A DNA stretch of 64,000 bases from Mucispirillum schaedleri (GCA_949287985.1 CASEIN010000037.1:30005-94004); one strand, 5' to 3'; positions 7,514 through 17,148 are shown, counted from the first letter of the stretch. Numbers and translations are program-made. The notes: generated by a model not told the origin, from the letters alone.

Positions 7514-9187
7514 TTACTTATCAAACTTATCCATAAAAATGTTACCAAAGCCACTATCTTCGCTTGTTTCCATTTTTTTCATGTATTCTTTTGTTTCTCT
7601 TCTTTCAGAATCCTGTAAGTATTTTTTAATAGATAATATAACTTGTTTTTCTTTATTATCTGCTTTTATAACTGTTGCTGTAACAGTATCACCTACATTA
7701 TACATATCAACTGATGCTTTTGCAGGGTCTAAATCATTAACAGCAATTATGCCTTTCATTTCAAGTGGAAGTTCCACTTCTAACCCTTGTTTATTTACTG
7801 CTGTTATTTTAACATCAACAGATTTGCCCTGTGGTAAAAGTTTTGTTACTTCTTTCCATGGGTTTGCTTCTAACTGCTTGATACCTAAACTAATTCTTTC
7901 TTTATCTTCATCAATGTTTAAAATTTTAGCTTCAACAGTATCACCAACTTTATAAACAGTATTTAAATCTGCTATTTCTTCTCTCCAAGAAACATCACTT
8001 TTTCTCACTAATCCATCTAAAATACTGCCAAAATCTATAAACAAGCCAAAATCTGTAATACTTTTTATTGTGCCTTTAACAACAGAACCTTCTGGGTGCT
8101 CTTTTTTAAGAGTAGTCCATGGGTTATCTTGTAAATCTTTAACACTCATAATAACGCGTTTTCTTTCGTTATCATAGCCTATAACTCTGCCTTCTACCAT
8201 ATCTTTAATATTAAGAGTAGATTTTGAATGTTTTAACCAGCCTATTTCTTCATTTGGAACAAAACCATCTATACCATCAGCAATTTCTACAACATAACCA
8301 GCTCTTTTTCTTGCAACTACTGTGCCTTTAACTGATGAACCTTCTGGATAGTTTTTCTCTGCATTATCCCATGGGTCATTTTGCAACTGTTTCATACCAA
8401 CTGCTACTTTACTGGTATCTTTATCTATTTCTAATATTACTACTTCCACATTATCGTTTTCTGCTAAAAATTTTGCAGGGTTTTTTACTCTGCCCCAGCT
8501 CATTTCATTTTTATGTAAGAAACCATCAATACCACCAAGGCTAATAAACGCACCATAGTCTTTTAATGTTTTAACTATACCTTTAATACTGTCCCCTACT
8601 TTATATTTATCAAAAAATTCATCTTTTTTCTTTTTAGCTTCTTCAACTAAATGGTGGCGAGGTGATACAACAACTGACTGTTTTTTACCACCATGCACTC
8701 TTAATACTTTTGCAAGAAGCACTTTATTAATAAATTTTGCTGGGTCAATTTCTTTTATATTTATATCTATTAAGTTTTCTGGAATGAAAGCTTCTATTTC
8801 ACCAACTTTACCACGATAACCCTTAGTTTTATCATTACTTACAAACTCAGTAATTTTTACTTCAACAGGTGTGCCACTGCTCTCTTTTTCTTTTATTGCA
8901 CTAAAGTCGCCTTTTGCATTTATTGCTTTTTTAGAAAGCATAACTCCATCATTATTCATTTTAACAATGCTAAGTTCTACTTCATCGCCAACTTTTGCAC
9001 CCTCTAATTCTGACATTGATACAACACCTTCAGTTTTGTAGCCAAAATTTACAAGCCCTTTACCATCTCTAATATCTACGATTGTGCCTCTTACTACTTC
9101 ACCTGGGCGATATTGTTGGAGAGACTCTTCAAAAAATGACTCAAAATCTTCCATGCGTTCTTCGTTTTGTCTGTTTTCCTTATTCAT
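7514..9187 (-). CDS. rpsA: 30S ribosomal protein S1
   Basis: 557 residues, the full bacterial S1 size, with six S1 RNA-binding repeats at about 28-86, 105-172, 190-260, 277-347, 362-434 and 450-518. Repeats 3-6 carry the classic pattern VGDSIKGIVKTLKDYGAFI, and the DNPW linker follows repeats. S1 binds mRNA leaders on the small ribosomal subunit. The ATG overlaps the ispH stop as ATGA, so translation is coupled to ispH; in many Clostridia these two genes are fused into one reading frame. It is the last gene of the aromatic-cmk-ispH run and is followed by a strong terminator. Confidence 0.95.
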   Translation of the reverse strand: MNKENRQNEERMEDFESFFEESLQQYRPGEVVRGTIVDIRDGKGLVNFGYKTEGVVSMSELEGAKVGDEVELSIVKMNNDGVMLSKKAINAKGDFSAIKEKESSGTPVEVKITEFVSNDKTKGYRGKVGEIEAFIPENLIDINIKEIDPAKFINKVLLAKVLRVHGGKKQSVVVSPRHHLVEEAKKKKDEFFDKYKVGDSIKGIVKTLKDYGAFISLGGIDGFLHKNEMSWGRVKNPAKFLAENDNVEVVILEIDKDTSKVAVGMKQLQNDPWDNAEKNYPEGSSVKGTVVARKRAGYVVEIADGIDGFVPNEEIGWLKHSKSTLNIKDMVEGRVIGYDNERKRVIMSVKDLQDNPWTTLKKEHPEGSVVKGTIKSITDFGLFIDFGSILDGLVRKSDVSWREEIADLNTVYKVGDTVEAKILNIDEDKERISLGIKQLEANPWKEVTKLLPQGKSVDVKITAVNKQGLEVELPLEMKGIIAVNDLDPAKASVDMYNVGDTVTATVIKADNKEKQVILSIKKYLQDSERRETKEYMKKMETSEDSGFGNIFMDKFDK

Positions 9188-10023
9188 CTTGCGACCTCAT
9201 ATATATATTCACGCACCTTTTCAAGAAGATACTTAGGAGTGCTTGCCCCTGCTGTAAGCCCCACATTTTCCACATTTAAAAACATATCTGCATTAAGCTC
9301 TTTTTCTGTTTCCACATGGTATGTTTTTGGGCATATCTCTTTACAAAGGTGGTAGAGCCTTGTAGTGTTGGCACTGTTTTTACCACCAACAACTATCATT
9401 ACTTCCACATTAGATGCTACCTCAATTGCAGCTGACTGCCTGTGTTCAGTAGCAGAACATATTGTCTTTGCAACAACTAGTTCATTACATTTACTTTTTA
9501 GCATATTTTCAATTTCTTTAAACACATCTTGGTTTTGAGTAGTTTGTGCTAAAAAGCCGTATTTTTCTTTAAATTCTAAATCATCTATTTCATTAATATT
9601 TTCTATTACTTTATAATCAATATCAATATAGCTGATAATACCTTTAACTTCAGGGTGGTCTGCCTCACCAAGAATAACAATATAATCACATTCTTTAGAA
9701 AGCTTTTCTGCTGCTTTTTGGGCTTTTTGAACAAATGGGCAGGCTGCATCTATTACTTTACCTGCATTTTTTTCTAAATATAGTGCTTCCTGCTTTTCTA
9801 TACCATGGCTTCTAATAACAACAGACATACCCGCATCTACTTCATCTAAAGATTTAATGGTAGAAACGCCTTTACTTTCCAAATCACTAACTACTTGTGG
9901 GTTATGGATAATAGGTCCAAATGTAACAACATTGTTGTTTTCTTCGGATGCTTTTTTTACTATATCAATAGCTCGTTCCACTCCAAAACAAAACCCTGCA
10001 TGACGAGCAACTTTAACCTGCAT
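9184..10023 (-). CDS. ispH: 4-hydroxy-3-methylbut-2-enyl diphosphate reductase
   Basis: 279 residues of the LytB/IspH family, which catalyses the last step of the MEP pathway, making IPP and DMAPP with a [4Fe-4S] cluster. The three cluster cysteines are at 12 (AGFCFGVERAI), 95 (AACPFVQK) and 189 (TICSATEHRQ), and the substrate-binding TTQNQ and SANTTRL motifs are present. GGGAG precedes the ATG. An 83-bp gap separates it from cmk; a weak promoter candidate (TTGCAA 10074-10079, TATAAA 10053-10058, minus strand, 15-nt spacer) lies there, so ispH-rpsA may be partly independent of the aromatic operon. Confidence 0.96.
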   Translation of the reverse strand: MQVKVARHAGFCFGVERAIDIVKKASEENNNVVTFGPIIHNPQVVSDLESKGVSTIKSLDEVDAGMSVVIRSHGIEKQEALYLEKNAGKVIDAACPFVQKAQKAAEKLSKECDYIVILGEADHPEVKGIISYIDIDYKVIENINEIDDLEFKEKYGFLAQTTQNQDVFKEIENMLKSKCNELVVAKTICSATEHRQSAAIEVASNVEVMIVVGGKNSANTTRLYHLCKEICPKTYHVETEKELNADMFLNVENVGLTAGASTPKYLLEKVREYIYEVAR

Positions 10024-10106
10024 TAATTTCTCCCAAATTTATATGAGATGATTTTATACTAAATTTTTTCTTTTTGCAAATAAAATAGGATTATTATATA
10101 AAAAAA

Positions 10107-10766
10107 CTACAAGTTTTTTCTTTTTTCATTAATTATAGCACCTATTTTATCTGCAACTTCTTCTAAAGAGTAACCTGTTGTATCTATAAATATAGCATCT
10201 TCAGATTGTTTTAGTGGACTTTCTGCACGGTTTGTATCCATTTCATCTCTTTTTATAATATCATTTAATACATCTTCAAATTTCGGTGCATTATCTTTAT
10301 TTTCCCACTCTTTATATCTTCGTTTTGCACGTTCTTCTGGGCTTGCTGTTAAATATATCTTTACATCAGCTTTTGGCAGCACAACTGTTGTTATATCCCT
10401 GCCCTCCATTATCACATCGCAGCCCTTAGCATATGACTGTTGCTTTTCAACAAGTATTTTCCTAATTGCAGGAATAGATGCAACAGATGCTACTTTAGAT
10501 GATATTTCAGGTGTTCTAATTTTTGCTGTTAAATCATATACCTGACCTTCATATTTTATAGATATTTTTTTGCCATTATCTTCCAGTATAAAATCTATAT
10601 GTGATACTTTATCTTCTAAATTATCATAACCAAAGTTTTCGCCAACATAAGCAACACTTCTATACATTGCTCCAGTATCAATATATGTAAGCCCATATTT
10701 TGAAGCTATTATCTTACATACTGAACTTTTACCACTGCCTGCTGGCCCATCTATTGCAACCTGCAT
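10107..10766 (-). CDS. cmk: Cytidylate kinase
   Basis: 219 residues. The N-terminus has the P-loop GPAGSGKSS at 7-15 followed by YIDTGAMYRSVA, and further on the CMP-binding MEGRDITTVV and the lid region RAKRRYKEW. It phosphorylates CMP and dCMP. I start at the ATG at 10766, six nt after AAGGGG; a TTG two codons earlier (10772) lies directly on the ribosome-binding site and is unlikely. The ribosome-binding site overlaps the end of aroA, so translation is probably coupled. Confidence 0.95.
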   Translation of the reverse strand: MQVAIDGPAGSGKSSVCKIIASKYGLTYIDTGAMYRSVAYVGENFGYDNLEDKVSHIDFILEDNGKKISIKYEGQVYDLTAKIRTPEISSKVASVASIPAIRKILVEKQQSYAKGCDVIMEGRDITTVVLPKADVKIYLTASPEERAKRRYKEWENKDNAPKFEDVLNDIIKRDEMDTNRAESPLKQSEDAIFIDTTGYSLEEVADKIGAIINEKRKNL

Positions 10767-10776
10767 ATACAACCCC

Positions 10777-12057
10777 TTATTTAACTTCTAAAGATAATAA
10801 ATCCCCTATGAAATCAGGGTATGATACATCAAGGGAAGCAATATTATCCATTAAAACTTTTACGCCAAATTTTTTAGCTAAAATAATATTTATCATAGAT
10901 ATTCTATGGTCATCATAAGCAAGCAGTGTTGCTTTTTCTGGCTCTTTTGTAAGTGGGTATATTTTAAGCCCGTCTTCAAATTCTTCAATTTCAGCACCAA
11001 GTGCTTTAAAGTTATTTATTAAAGCTGCAATCCTATCTGATTCTTTTACTCTTAATTCTTTTGCATCTCTAATTTCAAGTGGAGCTTTACCAAAAAGCCC
11101 TATCATTGCTAAAACTGGGATTTCATCTATCATATTAGCTATAATTTCACCACTTATTTTACCACCATTGATTTGTGCTGGTTTTACATATATATTACCT
11201 ACAGGCTCAACTTCATCACTTGTGATTTCATACTCAATATTAACCCCAAGCTCTTTTAATGCCTGTAATAAACCTGTTCTTGAAGGATTTAACCCACAGT
11301 TTTCTATTACAATTTCAGAACCTTCAAAAATTAAACCTGCACCAATATAAAAGGCAGCTGATGAAAAATCTGAAGGTACATCAACTCTGCTTTGGCTAAA
11401 TGTACCACCTGTTACAGAGATTTTACCATTATTATTTTCACATTTTATACCAAATGCTTTTAACATTCTCTCAGTATGGTCTCTTGTTGGTGTATGCTCT
11501 ATATAAGTTGTAACACCTTCAAGCTGAGCACCTGCTAAAAGAACAGCACTTTTAACTTGAGCAGATTTTGTTTCTGCTTCTATTTCTGCTGCTTTTAATG
11601 ATGACGGCAGCACTGTCGCAGGAAGTAATGTATTATTATTCTTACTTCTAATATCTGCTCCCATTTTTGCAAGTGGGTTAATTACCCTTGCCATAGGACG
11701 CCTTAAAAGAGAAGGGTCGCCTGCAAGTACTGAATAAAATTTTGAAGGAGCTAACACACCCATCATAAGACGTGCTGTTGTGCCTGAATTATCACAATTT
11801 AATATATCATATGGTTCTTTAAATTTTTTAACGCCTTCAGAATGTATTAAAAGCCTTGAACGCTCATTTACTATGTTTACACCTAACTGCTGCACAACAT
11901 TCATTGTTGCCATAGTATCCCTTGAAAGCAGTGGGTTTTTTACAACTGATACACCGTCAGTCATAGCTCCCATAATAATTGCTCTGTGTGTTATGGATTT
12001 ATCTGCAGGAACATTTATTGTCCCTTTAAATGATGAACATTTGTCGAAAGTTATCAT
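10777..12057 (-). CDS. aroA: 5-enolpyruvylshikimate-3-phosphate synthase
   Basis: 426 residues, the normal EPSP synthase length. Motifs include the N-terminal PADKSITHRA with the substrate lysine, NCDNSGTTARLM, and near the end RVKESDRIAA and DDHRISM. It joins shikimate 3-phosphate and PEP on the way to chorismate. GAGGTAAT precedes the ATG. It lies between tyrA and cmk in the same operon, supplying chorismate for the neighbouring pheA and tyrA products. Confidence 0.96.
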   Translation of the reverse strand: MITFDKCSSFKGTINVPADKSITHRAIIMGAMTDGVSVVKNPLLSRDTMATMNVVQQLGVNIVNERSRLLIHSEGVKKFKEPYDILNCDNSGTTARLMMGVLAPSKFYSVLAGDPSLLRRPMARVINPLAKMGADIRSKNNNTLLPATVLPSSLKAAEIEAETKSAQVKSAVLLAGAQLEGVTTYIEHTPTRDHTERMLKAFGIKCENNNGKISVTGGTFSQSRVDVPSDFSSAAFYIGAGLIFEGSEIVIENCGLNPSRTGLLQALKELGVNIEYEITSDEVEPVGNIYVKPAQINGGKISGEIIANMIDEIPVLAMIGLFGKAPLEIRDAKELRVKESDRIAALINNFKALGAEIEEFEDGLKIYPLTKEPEKATLLAYDDHRISMINIILAKKFGVKVLMDNIASLDVSYPDFIGDLLSLEVK

Positions 12058-12081
12058 ATTATTACCTCACTAATATAACCT

Positions 12082-12918
12082 CTATAATTTACGTCTTTGT
12101 TCACTTACCTGCTCTATTTTATTATAAAGCTCTTGAATTTTTCCACCTTTTATCATATTTTTCCATTTTATAATATCTTTTTCTAAGTTTTCTACACATT
12201 CAATCAACGCTTTTTCATTATCAAAGAAAATATCGCTCCACATTTGCGCATCACTTGCTGCTATTCTTGTAAAATCACGGAAGCCTCCCCCTGCATATGA
12301 AAGGGCGTCTTTATTTTGTGTAAGAACTGTATCCATTAAACAAAAAGATATTAAATGGGGTAAATGGCTGACATTAGCAAATATTTCATCATGCTCATAC
12401 GCACTCATTTTTCTAACGTCCATATTAATAAGTAAATGAAGCTGTTCTAATTTATTATCTAATTCTTTATTACCAATGGATACAAGTATATGTTTTGCTC
12501 CATCATACAAATTATCATCTGCATTTATAAAGCCACTTTTTTCTTTACCTTTTATAGGGTGCCCCCCACAAAATAATAAATTATTTTCTTCTGCTGCTTT
12601 TATTATGGTGCCTTTTGTGCTGCAGGCATCTGTAACTGGCTTTTTATAATTGATTTTACCTAGCTTATTAATAAACTGAATTGCTGATTTAACAGGAAGG
12701 CATATATAGATTAAATCAAGGGGAAAATTAATAAACCTGTCAAATTCATTGGTTACCCCTTGAAAAATATTACTTTCTACAGCCTGCACTAATACATCTT
12801 CGCCTAAATCATAACCGAAAATATTAATGTCTTTGCAGGCAAAGGATTTGGCAAATGAGCCACCAATTAATCCTATACCTGCAATACCTATATTTCTAAA
12901 GGGCAAATTATTTGGCAA
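12082..12918 (-). CDS. tyrA: Prephenate dehydrogenase
   Basis: 278 residues with an N-terminal Rossmann fold, NIGIAGIGLIGGSFAKSF, and the family segments CLPVKSAI, DACSTKG, GGHPIKGKEKSG and VSHLPHLISF. It oxidatively decarboxylates prephenate to 4-hydroxyphenylpyruvate for tyrosine. No ATG occurs before the dinucleotide motif, so the start must be a non-ATG codon: TTG at 12918 (overlapping aroF by 11 bp) or TTG at 12906, just after the aroF TAA. AAGGAA is the only ribosome-binding candidate and is poorly spaced for either, so the protein is probably made at low level or by coupling to aroF. Confidence 0.93.
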   Translation of the reverse strand: MPNNLPFRNIGIAGIGLIGGSFAKSFACKDINIFGYDLGEDVLVQAVESNIFQGVTNEFDRFINFPLDLIYICLPVKSAIQFINKLGKINYKKPVTDACSTKGTIIKAAEENNLLFCGGHPIKGKEKSGFINADDNLYDGAKHILVSIGNKELDNKLEQLHLLINMDVRKMSAYEHDEIFANVSHLPHLISFCLMDTVLTQNKDALSYAGGGFRDFTRIAASDAQMWSDIFFDNEKALIECVENLEKDIIKWKNMIKGGKIQELYNKIEQVSEQRRKL

Positions 12919-13927
12919 TTTCCTTACCTACTGCTTTTGCAATAATTTCTACTTTTTCCATAACTTCTATATACTGCTCTGGAGTAAGTGACTGGTCGCC
13001 ATCACTTAATGCCTCATCAGGATTTGGGTGAACTTCTATCATAAGACCATCAGCTCCTGCTGCAACTGATGCTAAAGCCATTGGTCCAATACATTCTATT
13101 CTACCTGTGCCGTGGCTTGGGTCTACTATTACTGGTAAGTGAGAAAGTGATTTAATAGCTGGAACACAAGCTAAATCTAATGTATTTCTAGTGTATGTTT
13201 CAAATGTTCTAATACCACGTTCGCAAAGAATAATGTTTGAATTACCTTCTTTTGCAATATGCTCTGCTGCCAGTAAAAATTCTTTAATAGTAGCACTCAT
13301 GCCTCTTTTTAAAAGCACTGGTTTTTCTTGAGCACCAACTTCATGAAGAAGACGGAAGTTTTGCATATTCCTTGCGCCGATTTGTAAAATGTCAGCATAT
13401 TCTGAAACGATTTCTATATCTCTTGGGTCTGTAAGCTCTGTTACAACTATCATACCAAATTCATCTGCTGCTTTTCTAAGGTATATTAAACCTTCTGGCC
13501 CCATACCTTGAAATGAATATGGGCTTGTGCGTGGTTTATATGCACCACCTCTTAATATTCTTGAACCATGTGCACTTGTTTTTTCTGCAACAATACGCGC
13601 CTGCTCCAAACTTTCCACAGAACAAGGGCCACTCATTACTGCTAACTCTTTACCACCAATTTTTACGCCTTTTACATCAATAATAGTATCTTCTTTTTTA
13701 AATTCACGGCTTACAAGTTTGTATGGTTTAGATATAGGTATAATTTCATCAACCCCAGGAAAAGTCTGCACCTGTTTGCCTTTTAATAATGATTCATCAC
13801 CTATTGCTCCAATAACTGTTCTTTCTACACCTTCAGAAATTGTGAGCCTGTAACCACATGATGTTAAATGTTCTGTTAAATTACCTACTTCTTCTTTAGA
13901 AGCATCGTGTTTCATTACAATAATCAT
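12908..13927 (-). CDS. aroF: 3-deoxy-7-phosphoheptulonate (DAHP) synthase with N-terminal regulatory domain
   Basis: 339 residues. Residues 1-70 are a small alpha/beta domain like the ferredoxin/ACT-like regulatory part of the Thermotoga-type (AroA-I beta) enzymes. The remainder is the TIM-barrel synthase with [55 protein letters not shown] and [15 protein letters not shown]. It condenses PEP with erythrose 4-phosphate, the first step of aromatic synthesis. The N-terminal domain in this group gives feedback inhibition by Tyr or Phe. GGAG precedes the ATG at 13927. Confidence 0.95.
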   Translation of the reverse strand: MIIVMKHDASKEEVGNLTEHLTSCGYRLTISEGVERTVIGAIGDESLLKGKQVQTFPGVDEIIPISKPYKLVSREFKKEDTIIDVKGVKIGGKELAVMSGPCSVESLEQARIVAEKTSAHGSRILRGGAYKPRTSPYSFQGMGPEGLIYLRKAADEFGMIVVTELTDPRDIEIVSEYADILQIGARNMQNFRLLHEVGAQEKPVLLKRGMSATIKEFLLAAEHIAKEGNSNIILCERGIRTFETYTRNTLDLACVPAIKSLSHLPVIVDPSHGTGRIECIGPMALASVAAGADGLMIEVHPNPDEALSDGDQSLTPEQYIEVMEKVEIIAKAVGKEIAK

Positions 13928-13947
13928 ATTATATCTCCAAATATCTT

Positions 13948-15045
13948 TTATTTATTTAAAACTTTTTTTAATGCATTTATAAATACTTCGTTTTCTTTAT
14001 CTGTTCCTATGGATACCCTGATATATTCCTTTAACCTGTCCCCACCTAAAAAGCGAACTATTACACCTTCTTTCAACATATCATCAAATACCTTTTTACC
14101 GTTACCAACCTTTATAAGCATAAAGTTTGTATGGGTTGCAACATATTCAAGCCCTAATTTTTTTACTTCGTTATATATATATTCTTTGCCCTGCTTGTTT
14201 AATGCTACCACATTTTTAATATGGTCTTGGTCTTTTATGGCTTCTGCACACATTATTTGAGCAGCAGAATTTACATTAAAAGGTGGGCGTATTCTATTAA
14301 TTAATGATATACACTCTTTATCTGCCACCAAATAACCACATCTAATAGATGCAAGCCCATAAGCTTTAGAAAAAGTTCTCATAGTCATTAAATTATTATA
14401 TTTTTTCATTAAACTAATTGCATCAGGATAATCACCTTCTGCAAATTCAATATATGCTTCATCTAACACAACAAGCACCTGGCTTGATAATCTGTCCATA
14501 AATGAAATAAATTCAGCAGATGAAAAAAGTGTGCCAGTTGGGTTATTAGGGTTTGCAAGCATAATAAAACGCGTTTTCTCATTTACTGCATTTAATATAT
14601 TTTCAAAATTAGTAGTAAAATCATCATTTGTTTCAACCCATTTACAGCTTGATTTTAATCCACGTGCAAGAAGCTCATATTCAGAAAATGATGGGCTTGG
14701 AGCAAGAGCGTGAGTATCACTTGTTAAAAATGCCATATATAAAAGCTGGATAATTTCATCACTGCCTGCACCACATACTATATTATCAATATCTACATTA
14801 TGAAATGCTGCTATTTCCTGCCTTAAATAAAAACTATCCCCTATTGGATACCTTGTAATATCTTTTTCATATTCTTTTAAAGCATCAACTGCTTTTTTAC
14901 TTGCTCCGTATGGGTTTTCATTAGATGCAAGCTTTACTATATTTTTAAGACCTAATTCTCTTTCAAGCTCTTTTACAGGTTTTCCTGGAACGTAAGCTGA
15001 TAAATCAAGGAGCCCGTCCCATACTAATGATTTATAATCTGTCAT
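13948..15045 (-). CDS. hisC: HisC-type aminotransferase (histidinol phosphate / aromatic)
   Basis: 365 residues of the PLP fold-type I HisC group: ASNENPYGASKK at the N-terminus, ANPNNPTG, VLDEAYIEFAE and the PLP-lysine motif TFSKAYGLASIRCGY near residue 227. GGGAGAG precedes the ATG, and the start lies 1 nt after the pheA stop. No other his gene is nearby and it sits among pheA, aroF and tyrA. It therefore may transaminate phenylpyruvate and hydroxyphenylpyruvate, as some HisC paralogues do. Sequence alone does not separate the two substrates. Confidence 0.9.
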   Translation of the reverse strand: MTDYKSLVWDGLLDLSAYVPGKPVKELERELGLKNIVKLASNENPYGASKKAVDALKEYEKDITRYPIGDSFYLRQEIAAFHNVDIDNIVCGAGSDEIIQLLYMAFLTSDTHALAPSPSFSEYELLARGLKSSCKWVETNDDFTTNFENILNAVNEKTRFIMLANPNNPTGTLFSSAEFISFMDRLSSQVLVVLDEAYIEFAEGDYPDAISLMKKYNNLMTMRTFSKAYGLASIRCGYLVADKECISLINRIRPPFNVNSAAQIMCAEAIKDQDHIKNVVALNKQGKEYIYNEVKKLGLEYVATHTNFMLIKVGNGKKVFDDMLKEGVIVRFLGGDRLKEYIRVSIGTDKENEVFINALKKVLNK

Positions 15046-15046
15046 A

Positions 15047-16117
15047 TTAAAACTCTCCCTTAGGGTATGAACCTAGCACTTTTGCAATAGGTGTTTTTTC
15101 TATAAATTCATCTAAAACTTTTTTTATTTCTGGGTTGTCTTTATGACCGTCAATATCTGTGTAAAAAAGGTACTCCCACGGTTTTTGTTTTGAAGGCCTG
15201 CTTTCAAGTGTAGTCATATTAATATTGCCGCGTTTGAATATTTCAAGCACATCATATAATGCACCAGATTTATGGTGAACACTAAACATTAATGAAGTTT
15301 TATCATTACCTGTTGCTTCCTGATGGCTTTTACCAATAACTACAAATCTTGTAAAATTACCGGGGCCGTCTTCAATATGACGTTCTATCACTTTTAAGTT
15401 ATATACTGCTTCTGCCAGCTCACTGCCAATTGCTGCCACACTTTCATCATTTTGTGCCATTTCAGCAGCCAGTGCAGTAGACTCGCATGGGATAAGCTCA
15501 GTATCAGGAAAATTTTTGGCAAGCCATTTAGAACACTGCCCCAATGGGCTTGGGTGAGAATATATTTTTTTTATGTCCTCTTTTCTGCCTGTTTTATTAA
15601 GCAGATTTTCTGCAATTTCAACATAAACTTCGCCCATGATAACCACATCGCTGTCCATAAACATATCAAGTGACTGGTTTACTGCACCTTCAAGTGAGTT
15701 TTCCACAGGCACAATGCCATAATGCACATGGCCTTTTTCCACTCCTTGAAATATTTCACCAATATTTCTTACAGGTATTAGTTTGGCAGACTGACCAAAA
15801 CGCTTAACAGCTGCTAAATTCGAAAATGTGCCAACAGGACCTAAAAATGCCACACGCACTTCTTCTTCTAAACATAAAGAAGCACTCATTATTTCCCTAA
15901 ATACATTTCTTAAAGAATGCTGTGGGAAAGGGCCTTTATTTTCTTCTTTTAATCGAGCATAAATCTGTTCTTCTCTGGAATTAACCCATACTGGAGAGCC
16001 TTCTTTCTTTTTTATTTCCCCAACTTGAATAACACTTTCTGCACGCTTATTTAAAAGTGCTAAAATCTGGCTGTCAATATTATCAATTTCTAATCTTAAA
16101 TCTTTTAATGTTTTCAT
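15047..16117 (-). CDS. pheA: Bifunctional chorismate mutase / prephenate dehydratase (P-protein)
   Basis: 356 residues in three parts. Residues 1-85 are an AroQ chorismate mutase (LRLEIDNIDSQILALLNKRA). Residues about 90-265 are the dehydratase (FLGPVGTFSNLAA, PVENSLEGAV, and NFTRFVVIG with the catalytic Thr). Residues about 275-350 are an ACT domain (GALYDVLEIF and TTLESRPSK, the Phe-binding ESRP motif). It converts chorismate to phenylpyruvate and is probably feedback-inhibited by Phe. It is the first gene of the aromatic operon. There is no Shine-Dalgarno sequence before the ATG, and a promoter places the transcription start on it, so the mRNA may be leaderless. The ATG must be right because the mutase domain begins at once. 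Confidence 0.95.
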   Translation of the reverse strand: MKTLKDLRLEIDNIDSQILALLNKRAESVIQVGEIKKKEGSPVWVNSREEQIYARLKEENKGPFPQHSLRNVFREIMSASLCLEEEVRVAFLGPVGTFSNLAAVKRFGQSAKLIPVRNIGEIFQGVEKGHVHYGIVPVENSLEGAVNQSLDMFMDSDVVIMGEVYVEIAENLLNKTGRKEDIKKIYSHPSPLGQCSKWLAKNFPDTELIPCESTALAAEMAQNDESVAAIGSELAEAVYNLKVIERHIEDGPGNFTRFVVIGKSHQEATGNDKTSLMFSVHHKSGALYDVLEIFKRGNINMTTLESRPSKQKPWEYLFYTDIDGHKDNPEIKKVLDEFIEKTPIAKVLGSYPKGEF

Positions 16118-16123
16118 CTGAAA

Positions 16124-16152
16124 AGTGTAGCAAAAGATTTTTAAATATTCAA
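16124..16152 (-). promoter_or_regulatory. pheA operon promoter (predicted leaderless start)
   Basis: On the minus strand TTGAAT (16147-16152), a 17-nt spacer ending in the extended element TGC (16130-16132), and TACACT (16124-16129). The A of the pheA ATG (16117) is the seventh base after the -10, the usual start position. Confidence 0.55.
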
Positions 16153-16313
16153 TAAGAAAAAATGAATTTTTTTATATATTTTATATTTTTTTAATATTAA
16201 TTTTTTATTTTTTAAAAATTATATATTAAAATAAGTTATGGGAATATAGATTTATTTTTGAAATAACATTAATTTATAATGTAAACTTTGTGTAATAGTC
16301 ATTAGATAAACTA

Positions 16314-16340
16314 TTGCAATAAAGCTTATAATTGTATAAT
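16314..16340 (+). promoter_or_regulatory. Candidate trmI promoter
   Basis: TTGCAA (16314-16319) and TATAAT (16335-16340) with a short 15-nt spacer, ending 34 bp before the trmI ATG. The -10 is perfect and the spacer is suboptimal. The rest of 16153-16313 is AT-rich with no other clear element. Confidence 0.45.
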
Positions 16341-16374
16341 ATACTAAAACCACAGATTTGGAGCATAATTATAA

Positions 16375-17148
16375 ATGTTTGAATTTAACACTCTTGTAAT
16401 TCTTTCTGATAAAAAAGATAAACAATACATGATTACCTTAAAAGAAGGCGCCAGGTTTTCCACCCAATATGGATATATAGAACATAATGATATTGCAGCA
16501 TTAAATGAAGGTGATATTATTAAAAGCACATTAGGACACCCTTATCTTGTATACAAGCCTACTTATATGGATTATGTAATGAATATAAAAAGACAGGCAC
16601 AGATAATATATCCTAAAGATGCAGCAGCAATGCTTATGTGGGCAGATGTTGCACCAAACCAAAAAGTATTAGAATCCGGTATTGGTCAAGGTGCTTTATC
16701 TATTGCAATACTCAGGGCATTAGCAAGCACAGGCAGCCTTACAAGTTATGAAATAAGGGCAGATTTTGCAGAACAGTCTGCAAAATTTATTAAAACCTAC
16801 TTTGGTCAGACTCCAGAAAACCACACCATAGAAGTAAGAAGTATATACGATGGAATAGATGGCACATACGATAGAGTTTTACTTGATTTACCAGAACCAT
16901 GGTATGTGGTGCCGCACTTAAAAACTGGTCTTAAAAATGGCGGGCTTGTTATTGCTTATTTGCCTACAATATTACAGGTTAAAACATACGTTGATGCATT
17001 AAAAGATTCTGCATGTTTTTCAAATATTGAAACAGCAGAATTTACTAGACGTCCATGGAAAGTAGATGGCATGTCTGTTCGCCCTGAAATGTGGATATAT
17101 AACCATAGTGCTTTTTTAATTAGCGCTAGGAAATTAAATAAATTATAA
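16375..17148 (+). CDS. trmI: tRNA (adenine-58-N1) methyltransferase, TrmI family
   Basis: 257 residues. An N-terminal beta barrel (1-60) is followed by a class I SAM methyltransferase: KRQAQIIYPKDAAAML, the SAM loop LESGIGQGALSIAILR near 100-115, YEIRADFAE, and LLDLPEPW near 170-177, which is the TrmI catalytic motif. It makes m1A58 in the T-loop of tRNAs. GGAG lies 11 nt before the ATG. The SAM loop reads GIGQG where many homologues have GTGSG, a mild variant. The chemoreceptor gene starts 15 nt downstream, so the two are probably cotranscribed without an obvious functional link. Confidence 0.9.
   Translation: MFEFNTLVILSDKKDKQYMITLKEGARFSTQYGYIEHNDIAALNEGDIIKSTLGHPYLVYKPTYMDYVMNIKRQAQIIYPKDAAAMLMWADVAPNQKVLESGIGQGALSIAILRALASTGSLTSYEIRADFAEQSAKFIKTYFGQTPENHTIEVRSIYDGIDGTYDRVLLDLPEPWYVVPHLKTGLKNGGLVIAYLPTILQVKTYVDALKDSACFSNIETAEFTRRPWKVDGMSVRPEMWIYNHSAFLISARKLNKL

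Noticed and set aside
13948..15045. hisC as evidence for a histidine operon
   Set aside because: No other his gene is adjacent; it lies among aromatic amino-acid genes and may act there.
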